From the NCBI GenBank assembly GCA_964019135.1, contig OZ025258.1, forward strand, positions 6,901,961 through 6,965,960: DNA of 64,000 nt. The letters are read 5' to 3'. Shown one piece after another: positions 23,881 through 35,100 of the stretch. Numbering within the stretch: position 1 is the first letter of the stretch; each line of letters starts with the position of its first letter. This DNA comes from Arenicola marina. Its lineage: Eukaryota; Annelida; Polychaeta; Arenicolidae. The position numbers and the translations under genes are program-made. The notes below the pieces were generated by a model. The model saw only the letters and a program-made list of their open reading frames with translations. It ran no database searches and had not been told where the DNA came from.

Positions 23881-24130
23881 TCCTTCCGCTTCAACTATTC
23901 CCCTGCCTCTCCACCCCTCGCCCCCCCTTCTTCTCCCCTACCTTCCTCTCTACCCGTTGTCTCTACCATTACTCATCTCTTCCCCTACACACTCATTCAA
24001 CCCCCCGCCCTAGATACACCCATTCACACTACCCCCCCCCCCCCCCCACGCCACAAACACTTACACTCACCCCTTTCCCCACCACATACACCCAGTCACA
24101 CTCACCTGGTCCTCTACCCCCTTCCCACAA
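23881..24130. repeat. C-rich low-complexity tract
   Basis: CCCC and CACTC-rich on the plus strand, including a run of about 16 C near 24033. Not coding. Confidence 0.8.
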
Positions 24131-24667
24131 ATAGGCTATTCACTCCAATGCTACGATTTTCGTCTTATGTCGGTGTGTTCGGTTAGCATCTTGGGTATGA
24201 TGATCAACTTTGTAAAAAAAATTCTTTTTTTGACTTCTGCAAAAGTCCTCGTTTTACATGGGCCCTGAGACTTGGGTATGCAATCCGCCTTCGCTTTTAG
24301 CCTATCACGCTTAGTTCCGCCGCTAGAGGGCTCCGTAATTCAGCGATGACGAGTCCGAGAAGAGCGATTAGGGCGTGACCAAGGACACGTAGGAAGTCGG
24401 GATTTGAACGTATTCACTCTAAACGACGCCCCCGACCTGGAAAAGTAGCCCGCGTTCAAGAGCAGCCGTTAGATGGCGCTCGTCCAGCACATCACGATAT
24501 TTGGGGTTCAATTTGGGCTAATTTGCGCTTTCAGCCAGCAATTTGGCCTGGCTACAGCTTTCAGTGGGCGATATGGTCTCGAACGCCAGGCCGAACAACC
24601 AATGAGCGAGCGGCCATGGGTCTCAAAATGGTCGAAATAGTCCCCAAACTCCCATTTTCGTCCCTTC

Positions 24668-24690
24668 TCAAGCTCTGCTTGACCGTCTAG
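24668..24690 (+). other. Helitron-like 3' end 1
   Basis: Hairpin arms TCAAGC 24668-24673 and GCTTGA 24677-24682, then CCGT, then CTAG 24687-24690, next base T. Confidence 0.6.
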
Positions 24691-26411
24691 TTAAGACGAA
24701 AATTTTCAATTTTCATCTTATGTCAGTGTGTTCGGTTAGTCTGTCTGTCTGTCCGTCTGTCTTGTCACGCATTATCTCTCGAATGCCTTAACATATCGAC
24801 TTCCAAATTCACAAAAAGATGCGGAAGTGCCAATCTCAGGCTGAGTTCGAAGATGGGCAACGTACCTCAAACGTCAACGTCACGATGACGTGATACGTCC
24901 AAAACACATTTTCCGCTCTAGCTCACTTAATATTGCAGCTAGAGAGCCGCAATTAGTGTCAAAATACTCAGCTCCTCAAGATCTTTCGCGTTACTGACAT
25001 CAGATTTGACGTAGGATAAAAAGTTTTCGCGCCACAGGCAGCTGAAAATTCGAAATTTTGGATTTTTTTTTTTTTTTAAAGAGTTTGAGATATCGACTCC
25101 TCCTTCTGCACAGACAATGCCACGGCCCACCGTCAGGCTAAGTTCGTAGATGGGCCATGTAGGTCAAAGGTGAAGGTCACAGGAATTTTTCGAAATTCGC
25201 TTAACCATTGATAGATAGGACCAAAAATCGGCAAAATCGCTATAGCGTTCCGAGTTTTTGCTTAATGACGCTCAGAATTAATTCACGTATTAGGCTCGTA
25301 AGTACCTTGTATACAGTGTTTTAATTTTGAACATCGTCCGAATAGTTCTTCCGCAAAAAATTCCCAAAGTTTAACATGGGACCCTATGGCAGCATTTTGG
25401 CGGGAACATGATCTCAATTTCTCCGTGAAGGTTACAAGTGAGACAAACGTCACCGGGCGTGATACATGACATCAGTAATTGGGCACGAATAACTATATTG
25501 GTCAAGGTCACGCTTCCAAGGCCAAGGCCACAGCAAGGTCAAGGTCACGAAACAGATTATCCCGCGGTACTCCGTTCATATCGGGTCTAGAGATTCGCTG
25601 TTTGGTTGAGAGTATTCGTCGGGGAGAGGCGGTGACGAACTACTCGCTCAGATTTTTCCGGGTACTGAACGATTTTCGAGTAATCGGCCAATCAATATTC
25701 AGCGTACGTGTCAAGTGGCGTTTTGAACTTTGCAAGGCCATAACTCGGTCAATATTTGAGCTAGGGAGCCCAGATTTGGCATGAATGGAGAGAAAAATGT
25801 GAGCTAGGCTGATCGAAACCACCTCAGAATTGCTCTAGGACGCTTAGTTTGGCCGCTAGAGCGCTCGCAAGAGGTGCACCCCCCTCCATGCCGACGCTCC
25901 CATTACGAGTCAACGGGCGATATGGACCGGCACTCTTTCGGGGTTGCGATGGCCGCCGTTCGCTTAATAGCGACGCTAGAGAGTCGGGACCGGTTGCAAA
26001 AGACGGACAAACGTCGACTTGGGTATGGAATCCGCCTTCGCTTTTAGCTTATCACGCTTAGTTCCGCCGCTAGGGGGCTCCGTAATTCACCGATGACGAG
26101 TCCGAGAAGAGCGATTAGGGCGCGACCAAGGACGCGTAGAAAGTCGTGATTTGAACGTATTCACTCTAAACGAAGGCCTCGACCTGGAAAAATAGCCCGC
26201 GTTCAACAGCAGCCGTTAGATGGCGCTCGTCCAGTACATCACGATCCATTTTGGGCTAATTTGCGCTTTCAGCCAGCAATTTGGCCTCAGTACTACAGCT
26301 TTAAGGGGGCGATATGGTCTCCAACGCCAGGTTAAAACAACCAATGAGCGAGCGGCGATGGGTCTTAACATAGTCGAATTGGTCCCATAACCCCAATTTT
26401 CGTCTGCCTTC

Positions 26412-26434
26412 TCAAGCTGTGCTTGACGGTCTAG
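26412..26434 (+). other. Helitron-like 3' end 2
   Basis: Hairpin arms TCAAGC 26412-26417 and GCTTGA 26421-26426, then CGGT, then CTAG 26431-26434, next base T. Confidence 0.6.
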
Positions 26435-27705
26435 TCTGTCTGTCTGTTTGTCTTGTCGCGCCATATCTGTCGAGTGCCTAAAGATACCGATCTCCCCTTT
26501 TACCAAAACATTCCGACAGACCATCATCAGGTCAAGTTCGTAGATGGGCAGCGTACCTCAAACGTCAACGTCACGGTGATGTCATACGTCCAAAACACAT
26601 TTTCCGCCCTAGGTCTCTTAATATTACAGCTAGAGATCCGTAATTAGTGTCAAAGTCCTCAAAATCTTTTCTTGCATCAAATTTGACGTAGGATGAAACG
26701 TTTTCGCGCTACGGGCTGTTGAAAATTTGCAAAAAAACTATTTTTTTCAGTTACAAGATACGGAAGTTTTTCTTCTGCAGAGATAATGCCACAGCCCACT
26801 GTCATGCTATGTTCGAAGATGGGCCATATAGTTCAAAGGTCAAGGTCACAGCAAGGTTAAGGTCACGAAACATGTTTTTAGCAGTAACTCCGGTAATATT
26901 GGGTCTAGAGATCCGCAGTTTGTTTCAGAGTATTCTTTAGAGTGAGGCGCAAGGGAAATATGGTCTCAGATTTCACCTCTCGTTAATAGTTTTCGAGTTA
27001 TTCAATGGTCAAATATGAATCGAATTGAAATTCGCTTAACCATTGGGAGATAGGACCAAAATTCGCAAAAAATAGCTATAGCGTTCACATTTTTTAACAT
27101 TCAATCACACTGCAGATTATTTCACGTATTGGGCCTGATGCTACCTTGAATACGGTCTTTAAAATTTAGCAAATCGCCCGTATAGTTTTGTGCAAAAAAG
27201 GCCCAAACTTTAACATGGCACCCTATGAGAGAATTTTGGCGGGAAAAAACCCTCCATTTCTCCGTGATGGGGACAAGTCAGACAAACGATGCCTTGCCTC
27301 AGATTTCACCTCACATTTATAGATTTTGAGTTATTGTATGATCAAATTGTAACCTAATAATAATTATAAAAAATTGCGGTGACTACATGCATGCAGGTAG
27401 ATTACCTATATGTGGTGGAATATGTACTAAAAGTACTAACATCATGTGTGCCAAATGCCATCGAAATCGAACAAGTAGTGTGGACGCAAAGAAATAATCA
27501 AACATTAACATGACAATCCCATTATAAAGACTCGATGCGGCCACTTGAAGACGGATCGAGATGACGTTTCGGCCTATATACCCCAATGTTGTCGCTAGCC
27601 CTTTGCAATTCTATATTCAAAAAGTGACGCCCGCGGGCCGAATGTTTCTTTTATATCAACCGAAATGTGTTTCCAGCATAAAAACAGAAAAAACAACAAA
27701 AAACA

Positions 27706-27785
27706 CCCAGACACCCAGCTGGATTTGAACCCAACCTTCATGCCCACTGTCGAAAGCCTTATCCACTACGCCAAAGCTACTGTTT
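27706..27785 (-). repeat. tRNA-derived SINE head inside the third Helitron-like unit
   Basis: The minus strand reads an A-box-like TGGCGTAGTGGATAAGGC, then about 30 bases later a B-box-like GGTTCAAATCC. It is followed by a T-rich tail (TTTTTTGTTGTTTTTT). A cloverleaf is not convincing, so it is a SINE rather than a tRNA gene. Confidence 0.55.
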
Positions 27786-28118
27786 CAGAAGTCCCCAAAC
27801 CCGCTCGATCAGTCATATTTCATACGAAATTCTACCCTCGGTCTTCCATAGGCTCGACCGAAGCACTAAATCCGCCCGTCTCAATCTTTATATCTCGCAC
27901 CACAACGAAACAGGTCCACATTGGGTAATATTGGGTAGAGATCCGCGGTTTGTTTCAGAGTATTCTTTATAGAATTTTTGGAGATTCATACGTCCTCGCT
28001 ATCTTCCAGCTATGTTATAAGCGGCATTATGAATATGGCCCCTGAACTTTATCTGTGACCTTTCATAGTTATCGGCTCATGGTCAGTTGCACCTATCCCC
28101 CGATTTTCGTCTTGCCTC

Positions 28119-28143
28119 TCAAGCCAGGCTTGACAAATTCTAG
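28119..28143 (+). other. Helitron-like 3' end 3
   Basis: Hairpin arms TCAAGC 28119-28124 and GCTTGA 28128-28133, then CAAATT, then CTAG 28140-28143, next base T. Confidence 0.6.
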
Positions 28144-31100
28144 TATTGTAGTATTGTTGGCGGGAACCAGCCAGTCCACATAATCAACTTGCCTGCCTTG
28201 AAACCGGAAACCAGCCTACCCACGTTAACACACAATCACAGCAAAAGGGGCAACAGTTGTTGCGGTTCATGGAACCAGCATCGTCTGTTTGTCGTGTTGA
28301 TTGGTTAAGAACCAGGCTGTACCATTCAAATGAGCCGTAAAGGGGCCTTTTAAGCCAAAAAAACACAACACGTGATTCCTATAATTACTAACAATCGAAA
28401 AACTGATCAAGACAAGCAACAGACCCATGAATCTATGACCGTGTTAAAATGATTTTCTTGTGGCAAAGATTCGAAACAATGTTTGTTTAAAGGTGTCTAC
28501 TCTACTAGTTTTTGAAGAATACTTCAGGCATTAATCCTCATTTACACACACATTAACACACATTAACACACACACAAAATTTTATTTAGGCTCTAATATT
28601 CGGCCATTTACCCGCTCACGACCTTGGTCTTGGCTTTGGGGGAGCTATAGCTGCTCACATATTTGACCCAACATGACGGAATCGGACCAGTACTCCACCC
28701 GGTATCGGGCCAGTAACACCGTACACAGCGGCGCAGTAATGGGCCGATGCTGGCACGCCAGCAGTATATGCAAGTAGCTCGGATTAGGGCTATACTACAT
28801 CGTCTTATTGGAGTCATATAAACTCTAAAAGTGAACATTTCATTATTTATTTCAACCATAAGCAGCAGCGCACAGAGCTTCACGGCAAAGACGTCTCAGC
28901 ATGGCAAGCACATCATCCGTATTATCGCCCACACAAGATTATATCCGGCAAAAATTATTTCCCTATCATTAAAGCTTGAACGATAATAGGGATAAGGCCA
29001 GCAACTGCAGGATCACCGATTGTTTAGCTATACTTTTCAGCTAGATCTAGAGTGCTAAACCAAATAAACTCATAAAGGGAAAGTCAGAGAAAAACCGCCG
29101 CCGTTCAAACAGTCGTGCATCCCATAATAAACAAGTCTTATTCGCTAGGTGGTGCTGAGAGATACAGCCTCAATCTAAGTGAAAGTGTTGCCCTCTACTG
29201 TGTCTTTTCTGCAGCTACTCCGCCGATATCGGGCCTGCACTGGCATTTGCCAATTGGGCCAATAGCGGCTTGCCGATACCGGCGTATAACGGTGGTACAG
29301 CGGCAAAACGGTATTAAATTAGCATTAACTGGCCCAGCAACGGGCCGTCACTGGCCGGCCATGATACCAGCATTGTCGTAATAAGCCGCAACGCTGCCAG
29401 TACTGGTCCGATACCGTCAGGTTTGTTGTTGTTGTTGTTGGGGGTGGGGGGGGGGGGGCATACTGTAGCACGTAGGCCTATGCGAAATCTGGCCTCGGCG
29501 GAAAGTTAAACGTATGCAGTATAGCATCGGGAACAGATGTCTGGTGTTAGAAAAGCTTGTGAACAATATTAACGTTACAAGAGGCCAGGTAAAAGGTTGG
29601 TATACTGTAATTGAAAATTTTGTATTTAGTTTTAAAGGGCTCATTACATTAATCGTGCTCATTGGTTCAAGGGTGTTTGAACACAAAACAGACCAGGCTG
29701 GTTCAGCGAACATATCGATATCCAATTGATTGAACTCTTCCAGGAAGACAAGAGCAAACAACAAAATACATTATATGAGCGAAGAATCGATCGTGTCACA
29801 GGAGTTGAAAGGGTTGTTTCAATATGGCGCAAAGAAACCGAATAGCTTACAAAGTATTGCCCACATCCATATATTATCGCCCCCACCCATGTGTCGCCCA
29901 ACCCCAACATGATGATAGATCGTTAACTGCGTATATATATGCCATCCAGTACACCGCCAAGACCTTCCAAACAACACAACAATGTCTTTGTTTCACACCA
30001 TTTTATTTATTGTTTCATTCATCCACTTGTAAATCGAAATACACGTATTTGGTCAGGCTAAGTGACTGTTTGCAGGTTCAGCTGCCGCCATCTTGAAATA
30101 TCCCCTGCCTTGCCTCTCCTCTACATCCACGGGTCAAAGCGCAAACGAAGACTTCTCGGGAACGACGAGGCGAAGCGATGACGCTCGGGGCGGAGGTCGC
30201 GTGTGGAAGAGGCGAATCGATCGGGGGAAATATTATCAGTGTCGGCTTGCGGTTAATTAGGGCGGGTATTGTGTGTTGTGTCGCATGATCCAATGGATTG
30301 ACTGTTTCCCAGTGAACCATGCGCACTACGTCATTGTGATGACGTCACGGCAAACCCGATTGTAACCCGACCTGTTTAGGCCGAGATCTGCTATCGCCGG
30401 AGGCGCTTAAAGGTAGTCTGGAGTGATGTTTCCTCAAACACAAGCTCAGAACGCCATGAGGTGGATTGATCCAGCCCTTATGAGGCAAGCGGTGCAAGAC
30501 TACACGCGTGGGGCAAGACTCGAAGTATATCAAGATTTATTGAGACCAAAGGTTCAACCCTAATTATACATGATGTGGGTATTGTTTATTCAGAGGTTTG
30601 GTTACAGAGTATAACAGTGACGTTCTCATGGCCCCAGAGTTCTGGTGAGTACATATTAGGAACGTCAGCCGTGTGCTTCATGCTACAATATGAGTATATA
30701 AACTGTACATATTACATTTACCTGATGATAGAAGCCAATGTGCTACCACATCCTCATCTGTGGCATGTCATCATTATGTTATTATTTTTGGGACTTAAAC
30801 AAGTTCCCAATACATCTAGGGACCCAGTTGGTTTATATCTTTATACTTGATTCTGTATAAGCTCCAGTAACTGGTGTAGGGGGCTGGGGCGAGGGAAGGT
30901 GGCGCATATCCCCCGATCAAATAAGTCGGCCGATATATCTCCCAGTGCTGAGATCATAGACCATAGACCGTAGTATGCAGGGGACACACGTACCGCCACC
31001 CGCCCCCCTCCCTTCCTGACTCTTTGGTCACCCAGTTTGTGACCCCGACCCCCCAGCACAAATGCCGACACGTTTGTCACTCGTCCTGGTGGAACATAAA

Positions 31101-31377
31101 CAGTAAATATCAACGGACACATCTCGAAACAAATAAATCTTGAGATATTCCACGTTGCTCTTTTAATGATGACTGCAATACAGAAGATACTCCTTCATGA
31201 CGTCACTGTATGAGTATGTAAGCAAAATTCGTCAGTCGCAAGGGCTGCTTTCTTGGAGAAGCGCGGACAACCACACACGCTGCTTTACAGCACACGGTTG
31301 CATTATGACGATCAATGAACTGCCGTCCGAAGAGACGAGGGCGCTATGACGACCACAACTTTAGTCAGAATCACCAG
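28144..31377. other. Intergenic region downstream of gene B; no gene supported
   Basis: Contains an ACACACATTAAC microsatellite (28545-28578), GGCC-rich quasi-palindromic clusters (about 28670-28770 and 29215-29420) and a GTT plus G run (29421-29459). Open frames such as 31315-31671 (with hydrophobic segments) have no family match that I recognise. Confidence 0.4.
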
Positions 31378-31383
31378 TTTATT
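31378..31383 (-). terminator. Candidate poly(A) signal for gene B
   Basis: AATAAA on the minus strand, about 350 bases after the gene B stop codon. It is the first canonical hexamer I saw downstream of the stop. No cleavage-site evidence. Confidence 0.35.
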
Positions 31384-31729
31384 TACAGGGCATACAAACG
31401 TAACAAGCTAGACACTAAATTAGCGGTGGAGGAAACCGTCATTCCGATCAGTCGCATTGATAAAATGGTATCTATATACGGTAATTTCACAGTAACTAAT
31501 GATAAAAGTCTCATCTTTATAACGCTCATATGCTGTCTTGCGACTTCTTACGCTTTCATTTCGCTTCTAAACGTTATTTGTGTCCTGCTTGTTGTTGGCA
31601 TTTTTCCTGAAGTTGCGGGATTATTTATCTATATAATAACATTTGCAACACATCAAGTTGTTGTAAGTTGAAAGTTATGTGAAATATGCCAAATTGCACA
31701 GGAACTTACTTCATGAAGGCAATCTTTGA

Positions 31730-32114
31730 CTATACTAATGTCGGGCGAATATCTGGTCGAGGTCTCCTAGTTTCGCTCTCATTTTTCGCCTTTCGAGTCC
31801 GGTAAAACAAGATGGCGAACAAAAGCGCCAAAGCGAAGAGTATGCCGGTAATGGCGAGGAAGACCCAGAGGTTAATGGAGTAGTCGTGGTTTTTTTGGCT
31901 CCGGGCGCCAAAGGCTGGTTCGTCGTACGTATCCGACCCGTCTTTCACCATTTTATAGACCAGATTGTTCCAGAAGTGTACTTTATCCTGGCGAAGGCGT
32001 TGAGACATGGTGGTATTGTGCGGTGACAGGTGGAGGTAGCCTTTCTCTTCAGTTGTGAATGGTCGCCACGAGATGGCGTCAGTGTCGCTGCTACCTGAGC
32101 TCAAGGTTGGAACG
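31730..32114 (-). CDS. Gene B exon 10 (C-terminal helix, membrane anchor, tail, stop)
   Basis: Residues 483-610 and TAG. Starts SVPTLSS, then [15 protein letters not shown] and [17 protein letters not shown], the usual C-terminal part of the esterase domain. A membrane helix follows ([20 protein letters not shown] and on), then RTRKAK and a 17-residue tail ending PTLV. N516-T-T is a lumenal sequon. Acceptor ATCACAG. Confidence 0.93.
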
Positions 32115-35100
32115 CTGTGATGGAGAAAAAATTAAACAACATTATTTAAAAAAGAAAAAGAAAATTCTTAATCCTGCGTTTCGACATTCGTGAACCGCGG
32201 ACTTCGATTTTTGGTCTGGTGGAATGGACTAACCACCAGGCCATCATTATTATCATTGATGTCCCCGTGTAGTACGACTACCGTAACAATAGAGTGGCCA
32301 CTCCTCCCATTACACTGACCTGTACTTAGTAAAATTGGTCCATTACACTGACCTGTACTTAGCAAAATTGGTCCACAAGGTCATGATGAAGACGCTATGC
32401 TGCTGCTGCTCTGGCGTGAAGGTCACGCCGACCTCTACGTCCATTTCGGCGGCGACGATGCCGCTGTAGGGCGCCCCGAACACGTAGTTGAGTTCTGCGG
32501 AGTGGTAGCAGTCCTCCGTGGAGAAGTGGTACTGGTAAATGTCGGGGTGGAAGCGAACCACCAGCTCCGCCAGGTCGACCGTCGGCGCCACCATTTGCAT
32601 GTCAGACAGCAGCTGTGATAGTGAAACAGAAAGGCTAATCTGCGGTCTGGTGCGCTAACCACTACACCAGGGAGGCCCCCAGGACCTATTTATCTGCGGT
32701 CTGGTGCGCTAACCACTACACCAGGGAGGCCCCCAGGACCTATTTATCTGCGGTCTAGTGCGCTAACCACTACACCAGGGAGGCCCCCAGGATCTATTTA
32801 TCTGCGGTCCAGTGCGCTAACCACTACACCAGGGAGGCCCCCAGGACCTATTTATCTGCGGTCTAGTGCGCTAACCACTACACCAGGGAGGCCCCCAGGA
32901 CCTATTTATCTGCGGTCTAGTGCGCTAACCACTACACCAGGGAGGCCCCCAGGATCTATTTATCTGCGGTCTAGTGCGCTAACCACTACACCAGGGAGGC
33001 CCCCAGGATCTATTTATCTGCGGTCTAGTGCGCTAACCACTACACCAGGGAGGCCCCCAGGACCTATTTATCTGCGGTCTGGTGCGCTAACCACTACACC
33101 AGGGAGGCCCCCAGGACCTATTTATCTGCGGTCTAGTGCGCTAACCACTACACCAGGGAGGCCCCCAGGATCTATTTATCTGCGGTCTAGTGCGCTAACC
33201 ACTACACCAGGGAGGCCCCCAGGACCTATTTATCTGCGGTCTAGTGCGCTAACCACTACACCAGGGAGGCCCCCAGGATCTATTTATCTGCGGTCTAGTG
33301 CGCTAACCACTACACCAGGGAGGCCCCCAGGACCTATTTATCTGCGGTCTAGTGCGCTAACCACTACACCAGGGAGACCCCCAGGACCTATTTATCTGCG
33401 GTCTAGTGCGCTAACCACTACACCAGGGATACCCCCAGGACCTATTTATCTGCGGTCTAGTGCGCTAACCACTACACCAGGGAGGCCCCCATGACCTATT
33501 TATCTGCGATCTAGTGCGCTAACCACTACACCAGGGAGGCCCCCATGACCTATTTATCTGCGGTCTAGTGCGCTAACCACTACATCAGGGAGGCCTCCAT
33601 GACCTATTTATCTGTGGACTAGTGCGCTAACCACTACACCAGGGAGGTCCCCAGGGCCTATTTATCTGCGGTCTAGTGCGCTAACCACTTCATCAGGGAG
33701 GTCCCCAGGGCCTATTTATTTGCGGTCTAGTGCGCTAACTACTACTTCAAGGAGGCCCCTGTGGTAATGAAATGCAAGACTTTGAGAGGACTTTGCTAAA
33801 AAGGGTCTGTACTACCGTTGATTTAAACCATTTAAACCAGGACATAGTGTGCAGACTCCATATTGAACTTACCGCCCCCCTGTCGTATAATCTGGAGGGT
33901 TCTTCCGTCCAATCCGTGTAGATATATTTCACAACCTCGACCATGTCGGAATTTTTCACTTGTGAGCAGACGTAGTGGTCCAGTGCTGCGTCAAAGCCCG
34001 GTAGCGCCCTGGCCCCGCCACGGAAGTAGTTTCCTGGATGCAGAAATGGCAGGTAACTAAAACAAGAACCAGTGTTGATATCATACCAACACGCTTACCG
34101 CAATTCTGTTTTAAATGTCCGCCAGACTCTTAAATCGCGACGGACTGGGTTTAAATTAAGAGAAGATATATACAGCGGAACCCCGCTATTAAGACCACTT
34201 ACGGGACTGAGCAAAAGTGGTCTCAAAAGCGGGGTGGTCTCATTAGCGAAACTTTCCCAATAACAAATGTATATATAATCTAATCTATGAAGTGTCGAAT
34301 GCGCAAGTATGAGGATAATGGTGCATATAATATCAACACAAATAGGCCAGCAGATCAATAGGACAAACCATCATCAGAACCATGTAGGCGAGGTCGTGTG
34401 ATGACACTATAACAGTATCAAATATACGTTTTAAAGTATTTGTTTTCAAATCTTGCAATCGCTTGTAAATATTGTTTCGAGAAATTCTTTCATCTTGGGG
34501 CAACCCAATTGTTTACCCATAGCTCACGTATTACTCATGTATACCAAATAAAGCAAATTACTACAACAATCCATTCAGTAGGTTCTAACATTCTAGATGG
34601 ACAAAGTACCGCCAATGATATTTTTTATGATACGTTTATTAAATAATAATGTAAAGATGTTCATATTGACTGACCGAACTCGTCTTGGACAGTTCCTGTA
34701 ATAAGTGGTAGTTTGTTGAACTGTCCGGACTGGAACAGTTCTCTCGGCTCCCCTACCACCCACGTCCCGTCCAGGAACGGGCGAAACTCGGGGTCTATGG
34801 GGTCGTATAGAGGAAACTGTGACACGGAGGAAGGGAGCCCAGAGTGAGAAACAACATCACGATACTAGAGTCATCTGATACAGAATCATCGTATGATTAG
34901 AACAAGTGGATATATAAAGCCAAGTCATGATCATCAAATACATAAAAACGCTAGAAAAGGCATGTCGTGGATAGTAGAGGAGGGGATGACGAATTGTTCA
35001 CATTGTACATAAGTGGGGCTGAAGTTAAGACCTTAACGACTTCCCATAGTCGCGATGATACAGTTACATATTATGTTATATCTGGTATACTTAGTATACT

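Larger units (their letters stand above)
24265..28143 (+). mobile_element. Tandem Helitron-like non-autonomous units (partial plus two full)
   Basis: Three head-to-tail segments each end in a short hairpin, TCAAGC-NNN-GCTTGA, then 4-6 bases, then CTAG followed by T: ends at 24690, 26434 and 28143. A 3' hairpin just before CTRR, inserted before T, is the Helitron 3' signature. The segments between ends are about 1744 and 1709 bp and share long blocks, for example around 24275 and 26022 and around 24845 and 26535. CTGTCTGTCTGTC follows the first two ends. No Rep-helicase ORF is seen, so they are non-autonomous. The 5' TC ends were not pinned down. Confidence 0.6.

Noticed and set aside
31315..31671. 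118-codon plus-strand ORF with hydrophobic segments
   Set aside because: No family recognised, antisense to the gene B 3' region, and hydrophobicity alone is weak evidence in AT-rich DNA.
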